Positions 25,348 to 37,089 are shown, numbered from the stretch's first letter. The stretch: DNA of 64,000 nucleotides from Physcia stellaris (GCA_018902385.1 JABSSW010000029.1:248001-312000); one strand, 5' to 3'. Notes: generated from the sequence alone by a model not told the origin. Translations and numbers: made by a program.

Positions 25348-26569
25348 ATGTCATTTGCTGAATCAACATTTGAACTAATCATCGCTCAAAAAAAGAAAAA
25401 ACACGTGTCGATGCAAACGCGTTCATTTCGAAATCGAAAAAACGACGTTTCACTGTATTGAAACAGAAAAAAATCATTCAAACGTTTGAATCTGATTATA
25501 CATTTTTTATTACATTTATTTATCGATCATTTCAATTGCGTCACGCATGTATGACGTTTTGAAAATTCGTTCAATTGTTTTTGTTTTTTTTGCAATCGAT
25601 TTTCGATTTATTGTTTCAACACATCAATCAAAAAATTCGTATTGAAAAAATCAACTGAAATGCATTCATTATGATGAAATTACGTCAATGAATTGTTATA
25701 TTCATTCAAATAATTCAAAATTTTGCAAAAAACGCAACAATTCAATCATTTTGATTTTCAAAAAATTTTCACAATTCATCATTCAATTTCGATCGATATC
25801 ATGTCATTGAACGTCATTTGAACGTTGAATTTAATCAACAAATGTCATACAACAATACATCATGATTTTGAAAAATCGAAATCGTTTTGAATGTTTTCAA
25901 AAATCGACTATTTTCGTTATTATTTTTGAAAGTCATTTTGCAATCGACGAATCAACAATCGAATTTCACGATCGTATGAAAAACAAATTTCGTTTTACAC
26001 ACAAATCAACGTTTCGTTCTATACGTTTTGATCAATGATAAAAACATTTTACATGATTTCATGTTGTGAAAATTTCGCGATGATTTCGAAATTCACTATT
26101 GCAATGCAATACAATTTTTATATAAATCATGTGAATCGTGCAAATCAATTTCGAAATGAATTGACGATATCACGATTCGAACAAATCAAATGAACGAAAC
26201 GAATTAATGAATTCGATCAATACGAACGCATACATCGTTTGAAATCATTACAATCACAAAAAGATTTCAATCATCGAAATCGACGTGTATTTATTCAAAA
26301 ATTGATTGCAGAATTTTTACGAAATTCAAATATCATACATCAGTCGTCAAAATGTATCAAATCGATTTATTGTGTGTGAAGTGATTGTCTCACACGAGAT
26401 TTCGAAACGTCAAGCATTCATTTTTTGAAATGTCAATATACAGCATCGTTCAGACCGTAAAACGTGTGATTACTGTATGATTTGTAAAAAAAATCTATGC
26501 GTGTCACATGAATGTTTCAAAAGCTATCATGAATCGAAAAAGATGCAATACGAATGCTTTGATCAATAG
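25348..26569 (+). pseudogene. piggyBac-like (DDE_Tnp_1_7) transposase relic
   Basis: At 25943 the plus strand reads IDEST followed by EFHDRMKNKF, matching the first catalytic Asp region of piggyBac-type DDE transposases. At 26456-26569 it reads RKTCDYCMICKKNLCV then HECF and a TAG stop, the Cys/His-rich C-terminal finger of the family. Between them frames are broken by TGA stops and shifts, so it is dead. Identification rests on these two motifs at the correct order and spacing. Confidence 0.65.
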
Positions 26570-26728
26570 TGAATCTGTAAACGTCTGAAAACATTTGAAA
26601 ATGTTTTGACGATCTCAAATGAATTTCGAATGTAATCATATTTCAATTATTGAATGTTTATATACTATCGAACTTCTTCACTGAATTATACACATATACA
26701 CGTAAATTTGATGAAATAATGATGATTG

Positions 26729-26943
26729 TGTGACGAACGTGCATCGAATTCAACATTTGAACAGAATTAACATCGTGTTAACATCGTTATCTTATCATCG
26801 AATATTAGAATCGAAATTCGTTTTGACGCATTCAAAAATCAAATTTTTACATATGTTTTTGCAAATTTTCATGTATTTGCTTTCTATTTAGAAATTCTCG
26901 TGTAATTATGTATTAGTATCATATCAATGCATGACATTTCACA
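26729..26943 (+). repeat. 5' LTR of the gypsy element (215 bp)
   Basis: Begins TGTGACGAACGTGCATCG and ends CATTTCACA. It differs from the 3' LTR mainly by transitions. The terminal inverted pentanucleotide TGTGA/TCACA is intact. Confidence 0.9.
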
Positions 26944-28168
26944 TTATTTTTAAATCATTTTAATTTTTTCAAGTTGTTCGAAATACGACAACTTATTCAA
27001 TAAACAAAATTTCAATCAAACGCGAAAATTTAAAACGTCAACAATTAAATCTTAAACGTGCAACGAAAACGAAAAAATTTTGCTCACGTGAAATCAAAAA
27101 CTCAAACGATTCGAATGAAAACATCGAAACTTTATTTCACGCAAATCATTCTTTAGAAAACAGCGATTTCGAATGTGAATTTTCACGAAAAAATCATTTC
27201 GATATTTTAGCAAGACGACGACGAAATCGTACGTTACAAATCGAAACGACGAATTGACATTATTTTCGATCATTGAACGAAAACGACAAATTGTGTAAAC
27301 GACGTTCGATTTCATTCAAAATCAAACATCAATTATTCATTTTGTTTATCACATTTTTAAACAACACGTTACATATTACTCGTTGTTTTTCGCAACTGAT
27401 AGTGATCAAATAATGATTTTTTCTATTTTTTATTGCAAACGTTTTTCGATTTCGATTCATTTTTTTGCAAATCAAATTTTTTCTTTACAAACAATCATGT
27501 CATTTAACATATTCGCATTCATGAAACGCAAACGCATTATTCAAATCGATCGTATTGTCATTTTTAAAACAGAACAAAAATTATTTGATTTCATTGTTTT
27601 GTTTTTGAATTCGAACATTTTTTGCTGTCATTTCGAAAACGTTCATCAACTCTCGATAGAAAAAAACGATTGTGAAAATTTTCTCAACATCTGTATTGAG
27701 ACACAATTAATCAATTGAATTCGTCATAATTCAGCATCAATGCTCAAAATTTTCGAAAAATTACGCGTTGATAAAAACATCGACGTAATTTGCATTGCTC
27801 AATGAAATGAACACGTCGATAATTACAATAAACTTGTTAATATTGTTCAAATCATTCGAAATCAACAAATCGATTTTAAATTTAAAAACAACGATTTTCT
27901 CATCGAAAATCTTCAATTCACGATCGAAAACGTCATTTTTCAAATCAATTTGAAAAAAATCGATACAATCATTTTCGTTTCATCTTCGAATACAATCGTT
28001 AAAAAAAATAAGAAACGTAATGTTAAAATTTCGAACTTTTTCAAATTTTCACACAACATTTCGAAACTATTTTATGAAATTTGAAAACAATTGATTCGCG
28101 ACAAGTTCATTATCAACAATGATCATTATTTTACGAATCAGATGAAAATTCTGATCGTTTCATTGTGA

Positions 28169-28732
28169 TTGAATGAAATCGCTCGTGATCATGTTTTTGC
28201 TCGACGCAAACGTGATTTTTTATTTTTCAAAACGATTGACGAAATGTTTACTTTATTGATTACAATTTTTGTCGAAAAAAACGTCGATCGCATCGTTCGA
28301 AATAAATTTAAAAATTTCAAAATGAACATCAATCAACGTTTTTCGAATTTCTTTTCAGAATTCGTTTTTTTATTTAGTCAATTATTTGATTATTTTCAGC
28401 AGATTTTGACTGATGAATTTCGCGAAAAATTAACATTTATTTTTCAACGAATTATCGTCAGCAATGAAAAATTCAACGATGTCAATTCGTTGAAAAAATT
28501 GATTGAAAATGTGAATCAAAAATTTCACAATTTCAAAAACTATCAAATCATTAAATTTGAAATATTCATTCGAATTGATCAATCAACGAATAAAAAAATC
28601 AACGTCAAGTTTTTTATTCGCGTTTTCATTTCGTCAATTTTCAAAAAATTTTCGATTTCGAAATTGATCGCGTTTAAAAATTTTCAAATCAAAAAAAAAC
28701 GTCATCGAATTGTTACAAATGCGAAACGTTGA
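28169..28732 (+). pseudogene. Gag-like relic of the gypsy element
   Basis: 187 open codons in the gag position, about 1.2 kb inside the 5' LTR, with charged helical character (NQRFSNFFSEF; LKKLIENVNQKFHNF). No Pro, Gly or Trp. Assigned by position and general resemblance to the capsid region, not by a specific motif. Confidence 0.45.
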
Positions 28733-28964
28733 ATCATTGATCAAAAAATTGTTCAAAATCAAAATTCGTTGTTTTTTATATTCAAAAAATATTACGCAAA
28801 AAAAAGAACGTTTTGAAAATTCACAACATAATCGATTTTTTGTTCAAGAATTCGACTCAATTAAATCAAATTATCACGAACGATGAAATCAGCGAAATTA
28901 ACAACGAATTTTCATTCGAACATGAGTCGAAAAACGTTTAAATCTTTTCAGAATCGCGAAAAAG

Positions 28965-29180
28965 ATGTTGTCGATTTCAACAATGTTCAAAACATTCAAC
29001 ACGTTCAATAAATTCACAAACAATTCACTAGTCATTCAATGTACATTAGTTTTCGATAAATACGAACACAACGTGCAAACATTAATGAACACAAATGTCA
29101 CTGAATTTGTTTTCATTGATGAAAAGATTGCGCAATTGATTTGTGAAAAGTTTCAAATAAATTTTGTAATTCTTTTTTGA
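28965..29180 (+). pseudogene. Retropepsin relic of the gypsy element
   Basis: Reads LMNTNVTEFVFIDEKIAQLI where Ty3/gypsy proteases have a DTG or DSG active-site loop followed by an FID segment. Asp and Gly of the loop are now Asn, as G-to-A change predicts, so the catalytic site is destroyed. Confidence 0.6.
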
Positions 29181-30029
29181 CTCAAACACGTCAACGAATT
29201 TGACGATCGTTTGATTAAATCTATTATTCATGTCATCTATTTCACATTCACAGTGCAAAATCACTTTGAATTATCTATTTTCATGTTCATTACGAAAATA
29301 GACGTTCATTTTTTGATTTTGAATAAGTTTTGAATGAACACGCACGACGTGATGCTGAACATGCAAATCGATAAAATTATTTTTAAATCAAATCGCTGTA
29401 TTCATTTCGAAACGTTTAAAAATTTGAAAACGTTTTTTGAACATCGACATTCATCAAAAAATATTTATTTATCATTTTTCACATCGTTCGAAAAATTTTC
29501 AATATCGATAAATTCGCAAAAATATACGATTTTGCAAAAACGTTCATCGTCGAAAACGATTAAAATTCAATCATTTCGTTTTACAGTCGAAAATTACGAT
29601 GAAAAAAATGAATTTTTCTCGAAAATCGTGTTGAATTTCAATTCTCGATATGTCATTGAAAAAATTGATAAAAAATATTTTTTCGTCAAACTTTCTAAGA
29701 AGAAACGACGTATTAAAATCATACGAAAATCTTAACAATTTACATTCATGAAATTTTCTATTCGAAAATCGAATTTAGTCAAAAAATTCATTCGACGATT
29801 TAGTCGACGATTTAAAATCACGATTTTCGACAACGAAAAATATGAAAACGATTTAAATTTCGATACATTTTTAAATGTTTTTTTTATCGACGCGATCGTT
29901 TTTCAATTTCTGATCGAATCTAAAAAAAAAAAAAAAGAAATCAAGACGTTCTCGTTGATCATGAAAAAATTAAATGAAATTATTGACAACGTCTAAAAAA
30001 ATCTAATTCAAACGAAATTCGATCTCGAT

Positions 30030-30869
30030 ATGAATTCAAAGAAAACGCTTAAAATTATGAAAACAATCATTGAAAAATTGAAACGTAAAATTTCTGATTT
30101 TTTTAAACGATTCGAAAGCGTATTCAATTTCAAAAAAGTCGATAAATTATTTTTTCACAAATTTTACGATTACAAAATCGAATTGACTGAAAAATCGACT
30201 CAACTGTCTCGAAGTCGAATTTATTTTTTATCGTTTAAGAAACTAAAGACTTTACAAAAATATTTTCATGAAAATTTTCAAAAAAAATTTATCAATTCAA
30301 ACAAAACATTTTATGTCTCGTTCATTTTATTCGTTGTCAAATCAAACGATCAATTTCGTTTGTATGTGAATTATCGAAAACTGAACGTCATAATCAGACG
30401 CAATAATTATTTTATTTCATTAATCGAAAAAGTTCTCGTTAAAATCATCGATTGTAAATTTTTGTTCAAGCTAAACATCATATCGATTTTCAACAAATTT
30501 CGAATGAATTCACAAAACGAAAATTTTACAATCTTTATATGCTCATTGAACATTTACAAATATCACGTATTGTTTTTCGAACTAATCAATGATTCAATCA
30601 ATTGACAACATTACATGAACGATTTGTTGTTCGAATACATCAATTATTTCTGTCAAATGTATTTGAATGATATTTTTATTTATAATAAAACTCGAAAAAA
30701 ACACGAACGACATTTCACTCAAATATTTCAAAAATTGAAAAAAGTCGATTTTCAGATCGATATCAAGAAATGCGAATTTTTCAAAACAAAAATTTCGTTT
30801 TTAAAAATCATATTATCGACAAAAAATTTACGAATGAATTTTAAAAAAATGCAAAACATTGTCAATTGA
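30030..30869 (+). pseudogene. Reverse transcriptase relic of the gypsy element
   Basis: 30030-30605 reads QFRLYVNYRKLNVI, the fingers/palm motif (family FRxCVDYRxLN). After an in-frame TGA, 30615-30869 reads QMYLNDIFIYNKT, the YLDDI catalytic motif with its first Asp changed to Asn. Both changes are G-to-A. The TGA codon probably derives from a Trp or nearby codon. Confidence 0.8.
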
Positions 30870-31127
30870 ATTCGTTCAACGTGCATCAAAAAAATGCAAA
30901 CGTTTGTAAATTTTTGCAATTTTTATCGACAATTCATTAAAGCGTTTTCGAAATTCGTCAAATTTTTGATTTGAATAATCAAAAAAAAATTGAATTCGAA
31001 TGAATCGATTTCGTCAACGAAATTTTCGAAATTTTTAAAAAACAAATAATTGAAATTTCAATTTTTCGACATTACGATCGCAATCGTAAAACTATTTTAA
31101 AAATCGATTTTTCAAATTGATGTTTGA

Positions 31128-31627
31128 ATGAAATTTTATCTCAATACGACGACGACGAGATTTTTCATTCGATTGCTTTTTCAACAAAAAAATGATTTTT
31201 GTCGAATGCAATTACGAAATATACGACAAAAAATTTTTAATCATTATTCGATATTTGAAACATTGAAAATTCGAATTCGAAAAATCAATGAATTCGTCGA
31301 AATTTACATCGATCATAAAAATCTGAAAATTTTCATGACAAACAAAAGTTCATTTCTCGTCAAATACGTTGAGTCGAAATTTTGATCGATTACAACATCA
31401 AAATTCAATATCAATTCGAAATCAAAAATGTTAAAACGAACGCTTTGATTCGAATGTTTGAATTTCGTTTTGTCGATGACGACAAACGAAAATTTTATAA
31501 AAACAAATTTTGTTGTCGCTTTCTCGATTGCAATTATGTTCGATTGACGTTCAAAACGATTTGTACGAACGAATCATACAAATCAATCGAAAAAATGAAA
31601 ATTGCATTAATCATCGTTAAATTTTGA
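31128..31627 (+). pseudogene. RNase H and spacer relic of the gypsy element
   Basis: Contains EIYIDHKNLKIFMTNK, the H(K/R)NL segment (family YTDHKNLxYF) that closes Ty3/gypsy RNase H domains, followed by a tether sequence before the integrase zinc finger. Two frames separated by a TGA. Confidence 0.65.
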
Positions 31628-31659
31628 TCGATGAACAGAACATCAACGAAAAATAAATT

Positions 31660-32560
31660 TGCAAAAATGTTTCGATCGAAACGACGTTTTTTTCAAAACG
31701 AAAATTTATGAATGTCAAATCGTCTAGACTTTATGATTGAAATAATTCGCGATGTTCACGATCAATTTTTTTGTGCTCATTCAAATATGAATCGCATTGA
31801 GAAATTCATTAAACGTTATTATTATTGATTTAATATGCGATTGTTTATCAAACGTTACATTCGTAATTGTCACAAATGTCAACGATTTAAATTTTCACAC
31901 GATAATCGTCATGAATTATTAACATTATTGTCAATATTTAATCAGCGATGAATAGATATTTCGATAAATTTCATAATCGAATTATTTGAATTCAAAAAAA
32001 ACAACGTTATTTGCACTATTATCGATCGATTAATCAAAAAACGACATTATGTTTTTTGCGTGATCGATGATGACGAATTGACAATCGAAATCTGCGTCAA
32101 AATATTGTTTCATTACGTATTTCGCACGCATGATTTACTTTTTTCAATCGTTTCGAATCGAAATGATCAATTTGTGAATCGCGTTTGAAAAAATTTTTCA
32201 AACGTTTAAAAATCAAGTGTAAATTGTTCACGACGTTTCAGTTTCAAATCGATGATCAAATCGAACAAACTAATCAAAACATTGAAATTCGTTTACGTTT
32301 GTATTGCAATTATCGTCAAAACGATTGAATCGATTGAATCGACATCATGAAATTCGTTGACAACAATGACGTTTTCGCAATCATCGAATTCATTTTCTTT
32401 TTCATCAATAAAAATTATCATTCTCGAATGATTTTGATTCAAATTTGAATAATTACGAAATCACTAAAAAACGCTTGTTAGTCAGACAAAACGAATTCAT
32501 TGTCGAAAAAATGAATCGCATCATCGAGTGAATTAAAATCAACGTTGTCGATGTCAAACA
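31660..32560 (+). pseudogene. Integrase relic of the gypsy element
   Basis: Around 31745-31890 the plus strand keeps an H-H-C-C finger (VHDQ...AHSN...NCHKCQRF). Further on come RWIDIS (first catalytic Asp), SNRNDQF (family SDRGxQF, Asp and Gly changed to Asn) and QIEQTNQNIE (family TERxNQ). TGA stops replace Trp at several conserved sites. Order and spacing are those of a Ty3/gypsy integrase. Confidence 0.7.
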
Positions 32561-32564
32561 AAAA

Positions 32565-32940
32565 ATGACAATTCGAATCAACAAAATTCGTCTTTTTATC
32601 AGTTTTGAGATAAAAGATTATGTGTGGCTAAATCGCCGTCACATTAAGACGGCCCGTCCATTTGATAAGCTGGATGACAAGAAATTAGGTTCATATCCTG
32701 TTGTCAAGAAGCGGAATATTGTTTACGAGTTGGAACTGCTCGATGATATGCACATACATCCAATCTTCTATTTTTGGTTGCTAAGAAAAAACTTCAACGA
32801 CTCATTGAAAGAACAGCACAACGATTTTTCAAAATCAGTCATCGCAGATGAGGCGCCCGAATGAAAGTTAAACGACATATTGCAATTTCGATATCATTAT
32901 CATCGTTTTCAATATCGTTGTAAATGATCGAATTGAAATT
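32565..32940 (+). pseudogene. Integrase C-terminus and chromodomain, unusually well preserved
   Basis: Reads DYVWLNRRHIKTARPFDKLD, KKLGSYPVVKKRN, then HPIFYFWLLRKN, the integrase C-terminal GPF-like module. A degraded chromodomain start follows (about 32872-32940, LNDIL-FRYHY). Unlike its surroundings it keeps Gly, Pro and Trp codons and normal composition from about 32610 to 32870. Chromodomain presence makes the element a chromovirus. Confidence 0.75.
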
Positions 32941-33994
32941 TTCACGATCGCATTTGATATTATGTCGACGACGATGAATTTCAAAATGTTCAAAATATCG
33001 TCGATGTTTTTCACGAAATTAATTCAAAAACAGCAGAATTTGTTTTGCGAAATGATTAAATCGTGAATTTGATTGTTTATGATCGATCAGAAAATTGTCA
33101 TCGAATTCGTTACAATTCATTTTCAGATTGTCGTCAATGATTTTTTTTGTCATTCGTTTCGTTGTCATTTTGCGTTATTTACAGTCAGAATTTACGTCGC
33201 ATGAAAAGCTGAATCGTGTCAAAAACATTTTCAGAAATTGTCGTCAAATTTTATTGAACAATGAATGATAATGTAAAATGTTATGCAATGATATGAATAA
33301 ACGACAAATTGTCAAAAAGTTCAAACATTTACAAATTCGTCAACAAAATTTTCAATTGTTTACTAATGACACGCGAAATTATCTATAAGATTCGTATAAA
33401 ATGTTTGTTTTTCAAAAAATTTAATACATGCATATTCTGCTGAATGCATTGTACGAATCAGTTGTTTTATATGCGATAACGTCGACGTGTTAATCGTGAT
33501 AACAGAAATTTCATCAATTTGATCAAATTGTTCGTTTCATGATATCGATTTGATGTTGCAAAAATTCTCAAATTGTCGATACGCGAAATCGAATTTTCAA
33601 TGATTTGTTTATTAATGTTCGTCGAAGTTATTTTTAACGAATTGCATGAATTGATCATTTTTCAAAACATTCATTGCATTCACGTTTTGTCGCATGCAAT
33701 GTATACATCGATTTTCGCATGTTCGAAAATATCAATGCATTAAAAATTGTCACGACGATTTTACTAATAAATTCAAACTGTTTATTTCAAAGTATAGTCA
33801 TATGAGTGTTTTCGAAATTTAGACGAATTTATCTCGTTGACGAGATCTTTTTCGCGACATTTCGCGTTTATTTTTTTGTTTTGACGATCAATCAATTCGA
33901 CGTCATTCAAAAACATATTTACATCGCGCAAAGCGTTCAGAAAAAAAAATCAATTAATCGTTTCGAAACGAAATTGACGAAAAACGAAAAATAA

Positions 33995-34210
33995 TGTGAC
34001 GAACGTGCATCGAATTCAATATTTAAACAGAATTAATATCGTGTTAACATCGTTATTTTATCATCGAATGTTAAAATCGAAATTCGTTTTGACGCATTCA
34101 AAAATCAAATCTTCTACATATGTTTTTGCAGATTTTCATGTATTTGCTCTCTACTTAGAAATTCTCGTGTAATTATGTATTAGTATCATATCAATGCATG
34201 GCATCTCACA
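33995..34210 (+). repeat. 3' LTR of the gypsy element (216 bp)
   Basis: Starts TGTGACGAACGTGCATCG and ends CATCTCACA, followed directly by GATTG. Its distal half is less mutated than the matching part of the 5' LTR, its proximal half more so. Confidence 0.9.
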
Positions 34211-34291
34211 GATTGAAGTGAAAAAGAAAGAATCGCGTGAAAACACGCTAAATTTCACTAATTGGATGCGAAGGGGATATGCATACGCTAA

Positions 34292-34590
34292 TTAATAAGC
34301 GGAGATATGCTATGAGCTGACAGACTGAACTCGTCTCTTCATTGTGGGTTATTGTTGAGGTCAAATATATGTAGAGAATATATTCCCGTATTGAACTTAA
34401 TTCACGCTTCATCAAGAAATCTTCGACAAGAGAAAGCCACTCTAAGACTAACAAGGTCGTATATTTTCCTGACTTATCAGGATATACTCGTATCAGTCGT
34501 TCCGTGCCAAGATCGAGGATCTAGTTCAGTGTTTTTCTTTTCATTGGCTTCGTTGGCTTTTTCAGTTTTGAATTTTGTCATTCTCACATC
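34292..34590. other. Promoter region of the NAD(P)-binding protein gene
   Basis: Composition returns to normal within a few tens of bases of the transposon edge. No ORF of note. Confidence 0.4.
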
Positions 34591-35911
34591 ATGCCCACGG
34601 TCCTGGTACTTGGTGCAACTGGCTACATAGGCCTCCCTTTCGCGCAGTCACTGCTCCGCTCTGGCAATTATACAGTCTATGGCCTCGCTCGAACCCCGGA
34701 GAAAGGTACGTTCTGACTGTTTTCCCGTCTCACGAGCCGGCAACTTTCCCCATCGTCTTATAGCTCCACCATCTACCGACTTGAAATGGAAAAGGGAAAG
34801 CGCTAATTCCAAGGACTTTCTCACAGCGAAGACCCTCACCGCAAACGAGATCGCACCATTGATAGGCGACCTCAACGACCTGAATAAAATAGCCGATCTC
34901 ATCACTTCAGTTCCCATTGACATTGTGGTTGACACCAGCTCCGCCTACGAGTCGGCGGCTCCTCTGCTGGAAACTCTAATTGGGGTTTCCAAATCTCGCA
35001 TCGAGACTCTTGCGAAGGAGGGACATTCCGCCCCGAAACTCGGCTTCGTATATGTCTCTGGCACCTGGGTACGTAAATTCAAAATTTTTGAATGATCCCA
35101 TGTTCTCATGCCCCCCTCCCCGGCTCTTTTGCATGCCCTATTTCCCCAAAAAAGTCTCAGGAATCCGCGAATTCAAACGAATCGTCTTGCAGACATGGAA
35201 ACCAATCAAAACAGAATGATTTGTACCCATCCGAAACCTCTGAGAAATACACACCCTGACTGATATGCCTTACCCTCCCAAAAACAGATCCACGGCTCCC
35301 CCAAAACCCCCGTTTCAGACCTCCACCCCGCCGGCACAAGCCTCAGCCCCAGCACCCCACCCCGCGTCGTAGCCTGGCGCCCCGCGCACGAACAAGCCAT
35401 CCTGGCATCCCGCTCCGCGCTCGACGTAGCCATCGTCCGCCCCTCCCTCGTCTACGGCCGTGGAAGCTGGATCTTGAGCTCCTGGTTCAGTCCCCTGCTC
35501 TCTTTCAAGAGCGAAAAGACTAGAAATGAAGATGGAAAGGGACAAGCGGTAGTGGAAATCCCCACCGATGTAGGCAGCCGTTCTGCGATTATCCATGTCG
35601 ATGATGTTGCGAGCGGGATGCACGCCGTTACTGATCGCGTCCATGGACTGCTGGGCAGCTGGCCGGTGTTTGATCTTGTGGCTGAGACGGTGGGCGTTAA
35701 GGATGTGGTCGAGGGCGCGAGGGATGTGCTTGGTGTGGAGGCGCGGCTGAAGTTCATTGGTTCCCCGCATGAGTTCCTGGAGGCGTTGAATGGGGTCGCT
35801 AATCATGAGCTGAGTAGTCGGGCGAGGATTGTCCTTGGGTGGGAAGCGAAGCGGAGGGGGTTTCTTCAGGATCTACCCGTTTATGTGAGGGCTTGGGAGG
35901 CTGCGCGGTAG
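34591..35911 (+). CDS. NAD(P)-binding Rossmann (epimerase/atypical SDR-like) protein (join 34591..34705, 34764..35068, 35288..35911; 347 aa)
   Basis: Opens with VLVLGATGYIG, the GxxGxxG dinucleotide-binding loop of extended/atypical short-chain dehydrogenases. Introns of 58 nt and 219 nt (both GTACGT donors, TAG and CAG acceptors) join PEK-A-PPSTD and VSGTW-IHGSPK without frame change. Later features are the LGFVYVSGTW strand, VAIVRPSLVYGRGSW (the RP..VYG segment after the active site in this family) and IHVDDVASGM. It lacks an obvious YxxxK. Likely a cytosolic oxidoreductase or NmrA-like/epimerase-type protein. Whether it belongs to the polyketide cluster is unknown; transposons lie between. 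Confidence 0.8.
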
Positions 35912-35947
35912 GTTTGATGAGGGGCGCTAATGAATCTTTCCATACAT

Positions 35948-36222
35948 TAGGTGCGGTCAGACATGAGTGTATCGAGCCGATACACTATTATTGATGGGTT
36001 CCGGCGTATCGTCTGAAGAGAAGGGATACCCACCTGTATCGACCTTGATACGTATCGACTTTAGGGTTCTATATTTGATATTCCACCAATCGTTACATAA
36101 GCACGTTACGTATCGCTCAACACAGAAGGGCGTTCACATCTTTCTCGAGCTTATCGAGTAATGTATCGAGCAGTGTATCGAATAGTGTATCGGCTCGATA
36201 CACTCCAATCTGACCGCACTTA
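35948..36222. mobile_element. MITE, 271 bp, with TIRs and TA target duplication
   Basis: Element 35950-36220 is bounded by inverted repeats: GTGCGGTCAG near the left end and CTGACCGCAC at the right, extending inward through GAGTGTATCGAGCCGATACA. It is flanked on both sides by TA. Each TIR contains a hairpin, GTGTATCG-AGC-CGATACAC, and further TGTATCGA words cluster near the right end. No coding capacity, so a non-autonomous element, probably mobilised by a Tc1/mariner-superfamily transposase. It sits 38 bp downstream of the preceding gene's stop. Confidence 0.85.
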
Positions 36223-37089
36223 ATATTATTTCTTAACATATCGGATGAGGAGCTTTTACATAACAAGTTGTCAGGTATCGTCTTCGAAATCATTTATAAA
36301 AATTCAGTATAGCTTCGTAATCAATCTCCGTTCTCTAAACAGCAATACCAAAAACCTAGCTCGATGTTGATCGAACATGCTTGTTTCTCATCTCAGAATC
36401 CTAATGCAGTACCAGAACATTGAATTCCTAACTCCCTCTTTCTCTGCCCTTTCGTCTTTCTATTCCCAGGCATTCATTATGATAGTTTTTCATATCCCAA
36501 TCCTTCACACAATCCCTTTTTCTTTTTTCAATAATGGATACTTCTCGTGATCAACTTATGCTATGAAAATCCCATTCGATTAAACATTATATTTCATATA
36601 GATAAGTCTTCTCATCTTTTCACCTATGTCACCCCATTTCATCCCATCCCATCCCAGCCCATCCCATCCCATCCCATCCCATCTCGTCCCATCCCCTCCC
36701 CTCCCCTCCCATCCCCCAATCCTCTCCCAAATCTCAACAAAACCCAAACAGCAACAGCGAAAAATCACAATACCACTCCTAACCCGCACCTTCAACGTTC
36801 CAAACCAGCACAATTCAATCATTTCTACTCTCTAGCGAACAGCGAAAGTCTGAAGTACCCAACCACCTATTGTCTATTAGTGCATGTGACTTTCGAGGCT
36901 GTTCTTTTGGAGGAAAGGATGGAAGAAAAGAAAAGAGATTTGATTGAAGTGAGATTGGGAACTGGAGAGAGTGAAAAGAGGGTATGAATATGAATATGAA
37001 TACTGTTTACGAGAAATCTAAAAAGAAAGAAAGCGACTTTTTCGCAAAATGAGATTATTGCATTCTTTTCATCGTTGAGATTGAGACTA
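36223..37089. other. AT-rich intergenic DNA with a microsatellite
   Basis: No gene. An imperfect (CCCAT)n pentanucleotide tract with CCCCT variants occupies about 36640-36718; the frames across it are artefacts. Confidence 0.6.

Larger units (their letters stand above)
26724..34215 (+). mobile_element. Complete Ty3/gypsy chromovirus LTR retrotransposon with GATTG target duplication
   Basis: Two direct LTRs (26729-26943 and 33995-34210), both TGTGA...TCACA, flank a 7-kb interior with gag, protease, reverse transcriptase, RNase H, integrase and chromodomain relics in Ty3/gypsy order. The 5-bp direct repeat GATTG lies at 26724-26728 and 34211-34215, immediately outside the LTRs. This proves a single insertion event, into the right inverted repeat of the piggyBac-like element. 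All genes are disabled by C-to-T/G-to-A changes, except a better preserved stretch near 32600-32870. Confidence 0.9.
21418..34291. mobile_element. piggyBac-like DNA transposon, hypermutated, enlarged by two nested insertions
   Basis: The outermost 15 bp, TTAGCGTATGCATAT at 21418-21432, recur inverted at 34277-34291. The next about 65 bp of the inverted repeat are found at 25191-25258 and, inverted, at 34211-34276. So the left repeat was split by one insertion and the right one by another. Without the insertions the element is about 1.6 kb. It carries a transposase relic at 25348-26569. A TTAA target duplication, usual for piggyBac, is not evident. Stepwise nesting is inferred from the interrupted repeats. 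Confidence 0.65.

Noticed and set aside
21615-29996. Several 80-280-codon frames as novel lysine/phenylalanine-rich proteins
   Set aside because: They lie in transposons bounded by TIRs or LTRs and lack Pro, Gly and Trp because of the mutation pattern; they are relics, not new genes.
26724-34215. Integrated virus instead of a retrotransposon
   Set aside because: LTRs, 5-bp target duplication, gag-pol order and chromodomain are those of a fungal chromovirus retrotransposon; no envelope gene is seen.
21418-34291. Ordinary CpA-directed RIP as the cause of AT richness
   Set aside because: CpA and TpG remain frequent and TpA is scarce, and repeat-pair comparisons show mainly CpC and CpT changes.
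36547-36987. Pro/Ser-rich 146-codon frame
   Set aside because: Spans the (CCCAT)n microsatellite and AT-rich DNA; codon content follows the repeat.
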